10,609 nt of DNA, from assembly GCA_965368585.1 (NCBI GenBank), contig CBDUNM010000168.1, positions 1 to 10,609 of the forward strand, in the 5' to 3' direction. The stretch comes from JARRQB01 sp965368585 (GTDB taxonomy: Bacteria; Pseudomonadota; Gammaproteobacteria; Chromatiales; Chromatiaceae). Every line of letters begins with the position of its first letter. Position 1 is the stretch's first letter. The notes below the pieces were generated by a model, which ran no database searches, was not told the DNA's origin, and saw only the letters and a list, made by a program, of their open reading frames with translations. This document shows positions 1-6,869 of this stretch, piece by piece. The translations under genes were made by a program, and so were the position numbers.

Positions 1-324
1 CTGCACGACCGAAGGCGTGCCGTAGGCCCTGACGTTGGTCACCGGGACACCCAGGTCCCGGGCGGCCTCGAGGTCGACATTGTTGGTGCCCGTCGCCGCG
101 ACGCAGATCAGTCGCAGGTTTGGCGCCTGCCGCAATACGTCACGGTCAAGCACCACCTTGTTGCTGACGACTACGTCGGCCTCGGCAATCCGCGTCGCCA
201 CCTGCCGCGCGGATGTGGCAGGATGCATCTTCCAGTCGGTGAGCGCGCCTTGTATGCTGGTGGTGTCCAGGTCCTGCGGATGTACCGAATCGAAATCCAG
301 AAATACGCCGCGCGAAATCGTCAT
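1..324 (-). CDS. D-2-hydroxyacid dehydrogenase (hydroxypyruvate reductase/glycerate dehydrogenase type), N-terminal part
   Basis: NAD(P)H-dependent cytoplasmic oxidoreductase that interconverts 2-keto acids and D-2-hydroxyacids; the closest family pattern is glycerate dehydrogenase/hydroxypyruvate reductase (HprA-like). The 108 visible residues start MTISRGVFLDFDS. They include a VVSNKVVL strand and the family loop ATGTNNVD (residues 77-84), then VPVTNV and SVVQ (105-108), which lead into the cofactor domain. The Rossmann GxGxxG and the catalytic Arg/Glu/His lie beyond the left edge, so exact substrate cannot be judged. The start at 324 is chosen because GAGG sits 5 bases upstream and the protein then begins where relatives do. 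An in-frame ATG at 339 has no convincing ribosome site. The gene is divergent from the flavin/Fe-S oxidoreductase at 520, which suggests linked 2-hydroxyacid metabolism. HprA itself is a reasonable but unproven name. Confidence 0.88.
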   Translation of the reverse strand, partial: MTISRGVFLDFDSVHPQDLDTTSIQGALTDWKMHPATSARQVATRIAEADVVVSNKVVLDRDVLRQAPNLRLICVAATGTNNVDLEAARDLGVPVTNVRAYGTPSVVQ

Positions 325-363
325 AGCTGCCTCGGTCATGTGCGAAATTCAAACCCTGCCCCG

Positions 364-369
364 ATTATC
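364..369 (-). promoter_or_regulatory. possible -10 box for the dehydrogenase gene
   Basis: On the minus strand this reads GATAAT, five of six bases of the sigma-70 -10 consensus, about 40 bases before the chosen start at 324. No good -35 box lies 16-18 bases upstream of it, so it is only a candidate. Confidence 0.25.
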
Positions 370-437
370 GCCGAGTTTGGGCCGCGATAGCTCGACCATT
401 GAAAGATAGCTAACCGCCTCACTATTCGCATGAGATT

Positions 438-454
438 CGCAATGCTGCATTGCG
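438..454. promoter_or_regulatory. inverted repeat in divergent control region (possible operator)
   Basis: The arms CGCAATG and CATTGCG are perfectly complementary around a 3-base centre CTG. The left arm overlaps the second of two direct ATTCGCA copies (424-430 and 435-441), which are spaced 11 bases, about one helical turn. It lies between two divergent genes, where a dyad is more likely a protein-binding site than a terminator, and no T-tract follows. No regulator family can be named from it. Confidence 0.4.
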
Positions 455-472
455 GTAAACTGACCGCGATTA

Positions 473-488
473 GTTGACCGACGTCAAC
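473..488. promoter_or_regulatory. inverted repeat GTTGAC-N4-GTCAAC (possible operator)
   Basis: A perfect dyad: GTTGAC (473-478), spacer CGAC, GTCAAC (483-488). It ends 31 bases before the start of the flavin/Fe-S gene, where a bound repressor could block transcription. A second TGACCG lies at 461-466, 14 bases before the TGACCG at 475-480. The symmetry suits a dimeric regulator; a GntR- or LysR-type protein would be typical for such enzymes but none is in view. Confidence 0.45.
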
Positions 489-519
489 CAGCCACCCGTT
501 CAGTTCACACCCATAGCCC

Positions 520-3500
520 ATGACCGAGTCCAGCAGCAGGATCCGCGAGATCCCTTACAATTACACATCCTTTTCCGATCGGGAGATCGTCATCCGGTTC
601 CTCGGGAAGGAGATGTGGCAGCTTATCGAGCAACTGCGCGGCACACGGCGCACCGGGCGCTCGGCGCGCATGCTCTTCGAGGTGCTGGGCGACATGTGGG
701 TGGTCGCCAGAAATCCCTATCTCCAGGACGACCTGCAACAGAACCAAGCGCGGCGCGACGCGCTGATTCAGGCATTGGACCACCGCCTGGACCAGTTCGA
801 ACAACGCCTCAACGACAACCCCGACGCTGCCCGGCTGCTCGACGCGACGCGCGCGGCCGTGCGCGACTTTGCCGGGTGTTTCGCCGCGAACGCCGCATTG
901 CGCAACCGCGTGCGCCGCAGCCTGACCGGCATCACGCGTAAGGACAACGTCGATTTCGGCGGCCTGGCCCGGGTATCGCACGCCACCGACGCGACCGACT
1001 GGCGCGTCGAGATGCCGTTCGTGGTGATCAACCCTGACACGGAGCGCGAAGTCGCCGCCGTAGTCAAGGCCTGCATGGACTGTGGACTGACCATCATTCC
1101 GCGCGGCGGTGGCACCGGTTATACCGGGTCTGCGGTGCCGCTGGACGCCCGTTCGGCCGTTATCAATACCGAAAAGCTGGAACGACTGTCGGCGGTGGAA
1201 CGGGTCACATTGCCCGGCGTCGCGCAACCGGTCGCCACCGTGCTCGCCGGCGCGGGCGTCGTCACCCGACGGGTATCGGAACTGGCGGCCGCGCACGGAC
1301 TCGTGTTCGCGGTCGACCCGACCAGTCAGGACGCCTCCACCATCGGCGGCAATATCGCCATGAACGCCGGGGGTAAAAAGGCCGTGCTGTGGGGCACGAC
1401 GCTCGACAACCTGGCGTCCTGGCGCATGGTCATGCCCGACGCGGGCTGGATAGAAATCGAACGCATCAACCACAATCTGGGCAAGATTCACGACCAGGCG
1501 GAAGTTCGGTTCGGGGTATGGGAACTGGATACGGACGGCGCGACCCGCATACGCTTGCGCGAGGAGATCCGCATGCCGGGCGCCTCCCTGCGCAAGATCG
1601 GCCTGGGCAAGGATGTCACGGACAAGTTTCTCGCCGGCCTGCCCGGGGTGCAGAAGGAAGGCTGCGACGGGCTGATCACCTCGGCGCGCTTCGTGTTGCA
1701 CCGCATGCCTGCGCACGCAAGAACCGTCTGCCTGGAGTTCTTCGGTACGGACCTGAGCCGGGCCGTTCCGGCGATCGTCGAGATCCGCGACCTGATCAGA
1801 CGCACCGAGGGTGTACAGATGTCGGGACTGGAGCACCTGGACGAACGCTACGTCAAGGCGGTCAAGTACGCGACCAAGGCGGCCAATAGGCGGGAATACC
1901 CGAAGATGGTCCTGATCGCGGATCTGGTGTCGGACGACCAAGACTTGGTCGCGCGCGCGGCCTCCGAGGTAGTCAGGCTGGCGAACGTCCGCGATGCCGA
2001 AGGCTTTATCGCCGTCAGCCCCGAGGCACGCCGTCGCTTCTGGCTGGATCGGGCCCGAACCGCGGCCATCTCCGCGCACACCAATGCCTTCAAGATCAAC
2101 GAGGATGTCGTCATACCGCTGGAGCGTCTGGCCGAGTACAGCCAGGGTATCGAGCGTATCAATATCGAACAATCAATCAGGAACAAACTCGAGATCATGA
2201 CGGCGATCGAGCGCTATCTCGACAGCGCAATCCCCGAGGCGAGAAACGCCGAAGACTACGAGGATTCGGCGGAGAACACCGCGATCCTGCAGGCCAAGCA
2301 GACCTCGGCGCGCGACCTGGTCCGCGCCGCCAGAGACCGATGGTCGCGTATTGCGGCCAACCTCGACGCCCCCGCGGACGCCCATACCCAGTTGTTGCGC
2401 GACGCGGAGTGCCCGTTGATCCGCGGCGGCGATACGCTGCTCGACATGATGCTGCGGCGCGACTTGCGACAGACTTATCGCAAAGAGGTGGCGAACCGAC
2501 TCAACGAAATCTTTGCCGGCCAGGATCTGGCGGCGGTGCGCCACCGACTGGAACGGATTCATGCCGAACTACGTCGATCGAGGTTGTTCGTCGCACTGCA
2601 CATGCATGCGGGTGACGGCAACGTGCACACCAATATACCCGTCCATTCGGCCGACTACGCCATGCTGCGCGAGGCCGATCGCATCGTCGCTCGGATAATG
2701 GAACTGGCACAACGGCTGGACGGCGTAATATCGGGCGAGCACGGTATCGGCCTGACCAAGATCCAGTACCTCAGCCGGGATAAACTGCAGGCCTTTGTCG
2801 ACTACAAACGGCGGATCGACCCGAACGGTCACTTCAACAAGGGCAAACTGATGCCCGATTCCGGCCTGGACGGTGCCTATACTCCGTCGCTGCAATTGGT
2901 CCAGCAGGAGGCCATTATTCTCGAAGACAGTGAACTCGGGGCGCTCAACGACGACGTCAAGCACTGCCTGCGCTGCGGCAAGTGCAAACCCGTGTGCATG
3001 ACCCATGTGCCGCGTGCCAATCTGCTGTACTCGCCGCGCAACAAGATTCTCGGTACCGGGCTGTTGATCGAGGCCTTTTTGTACGAGGAACAAACCCGGC
3101 GCGGGCTGTCGCTGGGGCATTTCGACGAAATGAACGACGTGGCGGATCATTGCACGGTCTGCCACAAGTGCTCGAACCCCTGCCCGGTGAACATCGACTT
3201 CGGCGATGTCACCATCCGCATGCGCAAGATCCTGACCGAACGGGGGCAGAAGCGTTTCAACCCCGGCACCTGGGCAGCCATGAAGTTTCTCAACGCAACC
3301 GACCCGCGCACCATTGCACTGCTGCGCAAGGTCATGGCTCAGTGGGGATTCAAGGCGATTTCCCTGAGTCACGACCTCGCCAAACGGTTCAAGCTGCTGG
3401 GCGGGGCAGACCGCTTGCCGACCGCGACCACGGGCAAACCCAGGCTGCAGGAACAGGTCATCGAACTGGTGCGTCGTCCGATTCGCGTGGAGCTCCCAAA

Positions 3501-4377
3501 AAAGAACTACCGCGCCGAGCTGGGACTGGAGGACCGCCGCTACGTCCCCATCCTGCGCCGGCCGAACGCCGCCGATGAATCCGGCGACGCGGTGTTCTAT
3601 TTTCCCGGCTGCGGTTCCGAACGCCTGTTTTCGGATGTCGGCCTGGCCACCCTGGCCATGTTGTGGCGGACCGGCGCGGAGACCGTCTTGCCGCCCGGCT
3701 ACCTGTGCTGCGGCTACCCGCAGACCTCCGCTGGACAGTTCGCCAAGGGCCAGCAGATCACCACCGAGAACCGGGTGCTGTTTCATCGGGTGGCCAACAC
3801 GCTGAACTACCTGGATATCAAGACGGTGATCGTGTCCTGCGGCACGTGCATGGACCAGCTCCTGAAGTACGAATTCGAAAAGATCTTTCCCGGCTGCCGG
3901 CTGCTGGACATCCACGAGTATCTGATGGAAAAGGGCGTGCGGCTACCAGCGGTCGAGGGCGTGCGGTATTTGTATCACGATCCCTGCCACACGCCGATGA
4001 AGACCTACGCGCCACTCAAGGTGACCGAAGCCCTCCTGGGGCAACCGGCGCTGCTGTCCGATCGCTGCTGCGGCGAATCGGGGACCCTGGGGACGGCCCG
4101 CCCGGACATTGCGAACCAGCTGCGCTTTCGCAAGGCGGAAGAGCTGCGCCATGGCATCCGGCAACTGACCGGGCGGGACCAGACCGAACGCGGCGCGATC
4201 AAGCTGCTCACCAGTTGTCCGGCCTGCCAGCAGGGCCTGACCAAGTACGAGGACGAGACCGGCATGGCGACCGACTACATCGTGGTCGAACTGGCGGAGC
4301 ACCTGTTGGGACCCGGCTGGCAACAGCAGTTTATGGCGCATGCGAGGCAAGGAGGGATTGAGCGCGTGCTGCTTTGA
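520..4377 (+). CDS. fused FAD-binding and Fe-S (GlcD/GlcF-like) 2-hydroxyacid oxidoreductase with DUF3683-type N-terminus
   Basis: Predicted cytoplasmic, possibly membrane-associated, flavoprotein that oxidises a 2-hydroxyacid such as glycolate or D-lactate and passes electrons through Fe-S centres. After an N-terminal region of about 150 residues (probably DUF3683), the FAD-binding fold shows PRGGGTG (194-200) and STIGGNIAMNAGG (273-285). The FAD-oxidase C-terminal domain has HAGDGNVH (696-703) and SGEHGIG (738-744). Two 4Fe-4S motifs follow, C816xxC819xxC822xxxC826 and C878xxC881xxC884xxxC888. Two CCG domains follow, with C1031, CC1063-1064, C1107, C1110, and with C1156, CC1183-1184, C1233, C1236. 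All expected cysteines are present. It resembles GlcD and GlcF joined in one chain, with the usual length for DUF3683 oxidoreductases. No membrane helix is seen. The start has no clear Shine-Dalgarno, but the sequence following it (RIREIPYNYTSFSDREI) fits the family N-terminus. Substrate is inferred, not shown. Confidence 0.92.
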   Translation: MTESSSRIREIPYNYTSFSDREIVIRFLGKEMWQLIEQLRGTRRTGRSARMLFEVLGDMWVVARNPYLQDDLQQNQARRDALIQALDHRLDQFEQRLNDNPDAARLLDATRAAVRDFAGCFAANAALRNRVRRSLTGITRKDNVDFGGLARVSHATDATDWRVEMPFVVINPDTEREVAAVVKACMDCGLTIIPRGGGTGYTGSAVPLDARSAVINTEKLERLSAVERVTLPGVAQPVATVLAGAGVVTRRVSELAAAHGLVFAVDPTSQDASTIGGNIAMNAGGKKAVLWGTTLDNLASWRMVMPDAGWIEIERINHNLGKIHDQAEVRFGVWELDTDGATRIRLREEIRMPGASLRKIGLGKDVTDKFLAGLPGVQKEGCDGLITSARFVLHRMPAHARTVCLEFFGTDLSRAVPAIVEIRDLIRRTEGVQMSGLEHLDERYVKAVKYATKAANRREYPKMVLIADLVSDDQDLVARAASEVVRLANVRDAEGFIAVSPEARRRFWLDRARTAAISAHTNAFKINEDVVIPLERLAEYSQGIERINIEQSIRNKLEIMTAIERYLDSAIPEARNAEDYEDSAENTAILQAKQTSARDLVRAARDRWSRIAANLDAPADAHTQLLRDAECPLIRGGDTLLDMMLRRDLRQTYRKEVANRLNEIFAGQDLAAVRHRLERIHAELRRSRLFVALHMHAGDGNVHTNIPVHSADYAMLREADRIVARIMELAQRLDGVISGEHGIGLTKIQYLSRDKLQAFVDYKRRIDPNGHFNKGKLMPDSGLDGAYTPSLQLVQQEAIILEDSELGALNDDVKHCLRCGKCKPVCMTHVPRANLLYSPRNKILGTGLLIEAFLYEEQTRRGLSLGHFDEMNDVADHCTVCHKCSNPCPVNIDFGDVTIRMRKILTERGQKRFNPGTWAAMKFLNATDPRTIALLRKVMAQWGFKAISLSHDLAKRFKLLGGADRLPTATTGKPRLQEQVIELVRRPIRVELPKKNYRAELGLEDRRYVPILRRPNAADESGDAVFYFPGCGSERLFSDVGLATLAMLWRTGAETVLPPGYLCCGYPQTSAGQFAKGQQITTENRVLFHRVANTLNYLDIKTVIVSCGTCMDQLLKYEFEKIFPGCRLLDIHEYLMEKGVRLPAVEGVRYLYHDPCHTPMKTYAPLKVTEALLGQPALLSDRCCGESGTLGTARPDIANQLRFRKAEELRHGIRQLTGRDQTERGAIKLLTSCPACQQGLTKYEDETGMATDYIVVELAEHLLGPGWQQQFMAHARQGGIERVLL

Positions 4378-4798
4378 CAAGAGGCAATCTCACCAAGCGC
4401 ATTCAGTATTCATGCGCAGCGCCGCTGTAACCGGTATCGAAACGCCTACGGAGCACAATGGTGACGCCTTTGGCTTGGTCTATTGCTGCGGCGGCTTGGC
4501 GGCTGGCGCCGATGATGTTCGCCGCACGCACGGTGATCGCCACACTGAAGATGCTGCGCGGCCGCTCACCCCAAAGGCGCGCCCCAACCGTCCCACCGCC
4601 TCGCACAGACAACGTCGTATCGATCAACAGTCGATTGCCCAAGCGTCGCCAACCGGTTTTGCCCCGCGGCGCGACACGACCATCCAACCCGGACGACGCG
4701 CGCTGACTGTGATTCCCCCTTGTAATTTCGCGTAAAACTTGATGCCATCGGGGCGGTGGACGCCACCAACCTGAAAATCTGCTGCTCAGGAGTTCAAA
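4378..4798. other. gap of about 420 bases with little recognisable content
   Basis: No RNA gene, terminator hairpin with T-tract or mobile element was recognised between the oxidoreductase stop and the SIMPL gene. It contains one weak small-ORF candidate (listed separately at 4458). The last 90 bases are less GC-rich, with TTGTAA at 4720-4725 and TAAAAC at 4733-4738. These are too close together to form one promoter, though the SIMPL gene promoter is probably here. Confidence 0.5.
4458..4706 (+). CDS. possible small single-pass membrane protein
   Basis: An 82-codon reading frame that I do not recognise. In its favour: GGAG lies 6 bases before the ATG, third codon positions are GC-rich, and the first 30 residues are largely hydrophobic (LAWSIAAAAWRLAPMMFAA). 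They are followed by a strongly basic, proline-rich tail, so an inner-membrane anchor with a cytoplasmic tail is conceivable. Against it: the length is short, no family is evident, and other frames over the same bases are also open, as expected by chance in GC-rich DNA. It would be the only gene between 4377 and 4799. Confidence 0.35.
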   Translation: MVTPLAWSIAAAAWRLAPMMFAARTVIATLKMLRGRSPQRRAPTVPPPRTDNVVSINSRLPKRRQPVLPRGATRPSNPDDAR

Positions 4799-5500
4799 AT
4801 GGTCTTGCGACGAGTTGTAATGCTATTTCTGACGTGTTTGCAATTCTCGGGGGCCGTCATGGCGGAAAACCACGAACCGACACACAACCTGATCAGCTTC
4901 AGCGTCGATGCCAGCGTGGACATCGACTACGACACCATGGTTGCCGTGCTGTTCGTGCAACGCGAGGGCACCCGTTCGCAGGCGCTCGCGGACGAGGTCA
5001 ACCAGGCGATCAACTGGGGCATCCAACAGGCCAAGGCGGTGTCCGAAGTCAGCGTACAAACTCAGAGCTACCACACCAACCCGGTCTACAACAACGGCCA
5101 GCTACGCAGTTGGCGGGTGGATCAGTCGATTCGCCTGGAAAGCCGCGACGCGGTCAAGCTCGGCGAGCTGGTGGGTGCGCTGCAGGAACGGTTGGCCGTA
5201 CGGTCGCTCGGATTCGAAGCATCGAATGACGCCCGCCGACTCGCTCACCAGGCCCTCGTCTCCGACGCGATCCAACGCTTCGCGGAGCGCGCCAAGCTGG
5301 TGCAGAGCCAGCTTGACCGCAGCGGTTATCGTATCGTGCGCATGGATATCAATACCTCCCACGCCCAGCCGCCTCGCCCGATGCTGCGATCGATGGCCAT
5401 GGAGGCCGACACGGCGCGTATAGCGGCACCGCAGATCGAGGCGGGCACACAGGAAATAGCGGTCAATATCAGCGGCACCATCGAGTTGACCGACGATTGA
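4799..5500 (+). CDS. secreted SIMPL domain (DUF541, YggE-like) protein
   Basis: Periplasmic or envelope protein of the SIMPL/DUF541 family; YggE-type members have been linked to oxidative-stress tolerance, but the molecular role is not settled. A Sec signal peptide is visible: arginines at 4-5, a hydrophobic core, and a likely cut after AVMA (residue 22), leaving about 211 residues. Family features follow in order. They are an N-terminal strand ISFSVDASVDID, then VSVQTQSYHTNPVYNNG, SWRVDQSIRLESRD, LGFEASNDARR, and the helix with RFAERAKLVQ. The length of 233 is normal. AGGAG lies 6 bases before the ATG and fixes the start. It appears monocistronic: over 100 bases and a separate promoter separate it from the next gene. 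The family call is solid; the function is not known. Confidence 0.88.
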   Translation: MVLRRVVMLFLTCLQFSGAVMAENHEPTHNLISFSVDASVDIDYDTMVAVLFVQREGTRSQALADEVNQAINWGIQQAKAVSEVSVQTQSYHTNPVYNNGQLRSWRVDQSIRLESRDAVKLGELVGALQERLAVRSLGFEASNDARRLAHQALVSDAIQRFAERAKLVQSQLDRSGYRIVRMDINTSHAQPPRPMLRSMAMEADTARIAAPQIEAGTQEIAVNISGTIELTDD

Positions 5501-5540
5501 CAGCGACGTCGAGTGCGGGCCGATCCTCCGCAATACGGGC

Positions 5541-5568
5541 TTTCCAAATCTGGGAAGTTGTTGATAAT
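5541..5568 (+). promoter_or_regulatory. sigma-70-like promoter for the DUF1508 gene
   Basis: TTTCCA (5541-5546) and GATAAT (5563-5568) are 16 bases apart, matching four and five of six consensus positions. The -10 box is about 50 bases before the start codon at 5618. GTTGTT (5557-5562) and AACAAC (5584-5589) are complementary and flank the expected transcription start. This may be chance. Confidence 0.5.
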
Positions 5569-5617
5569 ACCGTCGACATGCGTAACAACCATCAATCGTC
5601 AATAAGGAGTGCATTCC

Positions 5618-5953
5618 ATGCCTGGCAAGTTCGAACTGTACAAAGACGCAAAGGGTGAATTTCGGTTTCGCCTGTTGTCGGCCGATGGCAAAAACCTGCT
5701 GGCCAGTGAGAGTTACAAACAAAAACCCAGTGCGTTGAAAGGCATAGAGTCGGTCTCGAAAAACGCAGGCGACGATGCTCGTTTCGAGCGCTCGACCGCC
5801 AAGAGCGGCAAGCCGATGTTCAATTTAAAGGCGGCAAACGGCCAGGTGGTGGGTACCAGTTCGCTATACGCCGACGAGGCGGAACGCGACGCGGCGATTG
5901 CGGCGGTCAAGCAATCCGCGCCGGGTGCGGCTACTGACGACCAAACCGCCTGA
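5618..5953 (+). CDS. YegP-like DUF1508 tandem-repeat protein
   Basis: Small cytoplasmic protein of the YegP/UPF0339 (DUF1508) family, whose biochemical role is unknown. The 111 residues hold two repeats of about 50. The first (residues 3-50) has GKFELYKDAKGEFRFRLL and ends near ESVSKNA. The second (54-102) has ARFERSTAKSGKPMFNLKA and ends near AAIAAVKQ. Each repeat shows the family plan of a strand, a K/DG turn, a strand with an N/R-L core, then SExY/SLYxxxxxxxxAI. The start is set at the ATG at 5618, because AAGGAG (5604-5609) lies 8 bases upstream. A GTG at 5609 in the same frame overlaps that ribosome site and cannot be the real start. The C-terminal AATDDQTA tail is extra and acidic. The gene ends 34 bases from the stop of a convergent gene. 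Confidence 0.9.
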   Translation: MPGKFELYKDAKGEFRFRLLSADGKNLLASESYKQKPSALKGIESVSKNAGDDARFERSTAKSGKPMFNLKAANGQVVGTSSLYADEAERDAAIAAVKQSAPGAATDDQTA

Positions 5954-5987
5954 CGGACGCGATCAGCAAGCCCGTGGGGGGAGGGGG

Positions 5988-6686
5988 TCAGTTCGGCGCG
6001 CCGCCGCATCGCGCGATGCGTTCGCCGATTTGCCGCAGGCGCGCCTGGGCCTCGGGAAGGCCCGACCGATCGGGGTCGCGTTCTTGCAGCAGGCGCGTCG
6101 CATCGGCATAAATAACCATCAGCTGCTCGGCATCGAACAACTCGAGTGCCGCGGCTACCGCGCGGTCCGCTTCCGACAGCAGCGTGGCCACCAACTCACT
6201 GGCGCCGATCGTGGAGTCGGGATGCAGCAGATCCGCCACCAGGGGCTCCTCCAGCAACGCAAAATGCAGCGCTCGGGCCTCTTCCTCCCGGGCCATTTCG
6301 GCGGCCGCCAGCGCATCGCCCCCCGCTTGCGCCCGTACCGTCCCCATGATCACCGCGATCAACTCCCGGATAGCCGCTTGGTTTCCCGTTTGATCGTCGG
6401 CCAGCCCCGCCGCCGTTTCGTACAGCTTCTCCAACCGCTCCTTCAGGCCGAGCACGACCGGACTTTCTTCATTCGGCTTGAGTTCGACCGCCCGCTGCAC
6501 CACCTCACGCAACTCCGCGAGGAACGCGATCAGCTCTTCATGATCACGCCGCTGCGCCTCCGACAGCCGTGTGTCGGCATCGTCGCCTAGCGGCTCGACA
6601 AATAGCCGATTTCGCAACTTGCGTCGATAGTGACGTTCGTGTCTACCCGGTCGCTCGCTGAAGGAAGTCCGCATTGCTTTGACCAT
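5988..6686 (-). CDS. hypothetical helical protein
   Basis: I do not recognise this family. The 232-residue product has no signal peptide or membrane segment and only one cysteine, near the C-terminus (ARCGGAPN), so it is probably cytoplasmic. The first 30 residues are strongly basic (RPGRHERHYRRKLRNR), suggesting contact with nucleic acid or membrane phosphates. The rest is rich in Ala, Leu and Glu with heptad-like stretches (HEELIAFLAELREVVQRAVEL, LVATLLSEADRAVAAALELF) and should be nearly all alpha-helical. The frame is open throughout with good codon use, while the opposite-strand frame looks like its shadow. The start is uncertain: the ATG at 6686 is used, but a TTG at 6707 and an ATG at 6674 are in frame and none has a clear Shine-Dalgarno. 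It is divergent from the exported protein gene at 6870. Confidence 0.7.
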   Translation of the reverse strand: MVKAMRTSFSERPGRHERHYRRKLRNRLFVEPLGDDADTRLSEAQRRDHEELIAFLAELREVVQRAVELKPNEESPVVLGLKERLEKLYETAAGLADDQTGNQAAIRELIAVIMGTVRAQAGGDALAAAEMAREEEARALHFALLEEPLVADLLHPDSTIGASELVATLLSEADRAVAAALELFDAEQLMVIYADATRLLQERDPDRSGLPEAQARLRQIGERIARCGGAPN

Positions 6687-6778
6687 CTTTGATTCTGAAT
6701 TGACCAATGCACCCGCTTGGCGCGCCCCTCATATAAAAGCCGTTACCGGCAGGCATGTGCAAGACAACGCGATGCCCG

Positions 6779-6808
6779 ATTTCCGAAGCGTGAATAGTTT
6801 ACGGAAAT
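6779..6808. promoter_or_regulatory. spaced inverted repeat ATTTCCG-N16-CGGAAAT (possible operator)
   Basis: Two perfect 7-base arms (6779-6785, 6802-6808) are separated by 16 bases, so the arm centres are 23 bases apart, about two helical turns. The right arm covers the expected -35 zone of the -10 box at 6824. The site lies between divergent genes and could serve either. The regulator is unknown. Confidence 0.35.
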
Positions 6809-6823
6809 GTGACAAGGCGCCAC

Positions 6824-6829
6824 TATACT
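6824..6829 (+). promoter_or_regulatory. -10 box for the exported two-cysteine protein gene
   Basis: TATACT matches five of six -10 positions and lies 40 bases before the GTG start at 6870. The -35 zone is poor: TTTACG at 6798-6803 would need a 20-base spacer. The promoter may therefore depend on an activator. Confidence 0.4.
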
Positions 6830-6869
6830 TCGTATTGACATTGTAGTGAGCTGTAACGGGGGACATGGT

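Noticed and set aside
505..2172. 555-codon open frame on the minus strand
   Set aside because: It lies wholly antisense to the flavin/Fe-S oxidoreductase, whose domains are clear; the product is low-complexity and resembles no family, as is usual for shadow frames in GC-rich genes.
2569..3915. 448-codon open frame on the minus strand
   Set aside because: Antisense to the Fe-S and CCG half of the same gene; no domain or ribosome site seen.
4403..4687. 94-codon minus-strand frame in the gap
   Set aside because: No ribosome site or family; it overlaps the better plus-strand candidate and is expected by chance at this GC content.
4340..4735. 131-codon plus-strand frame after the oxidoreductase
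   Set aside because: It starts inside the oxidoreductase gene and has no recognisable family or ribosome site; the 4458 frame has better start signals.
4720..4738. TTGTAA and TAAAAC as a promoter for the SIMPL gene
   Set aside because: The two boxes are only 7 bases apart, so they cannot serve as the -35 and -10 of one promoter.
5557..5589. GTTGTT and AACAAC inverted repeat around the DUF1508 promoter
   Set aside because: Six-base, low-complexity arms with a long spacer are readily found by chance; mentioned only as a note on the promoter.
5898..6590. 230-codon plus-strand frame
   Set aside because: Overlaps the DUF1508 gene end and is antisense to the helical protein; the composition is Arg/Gln/Pro-rich shadow coding.
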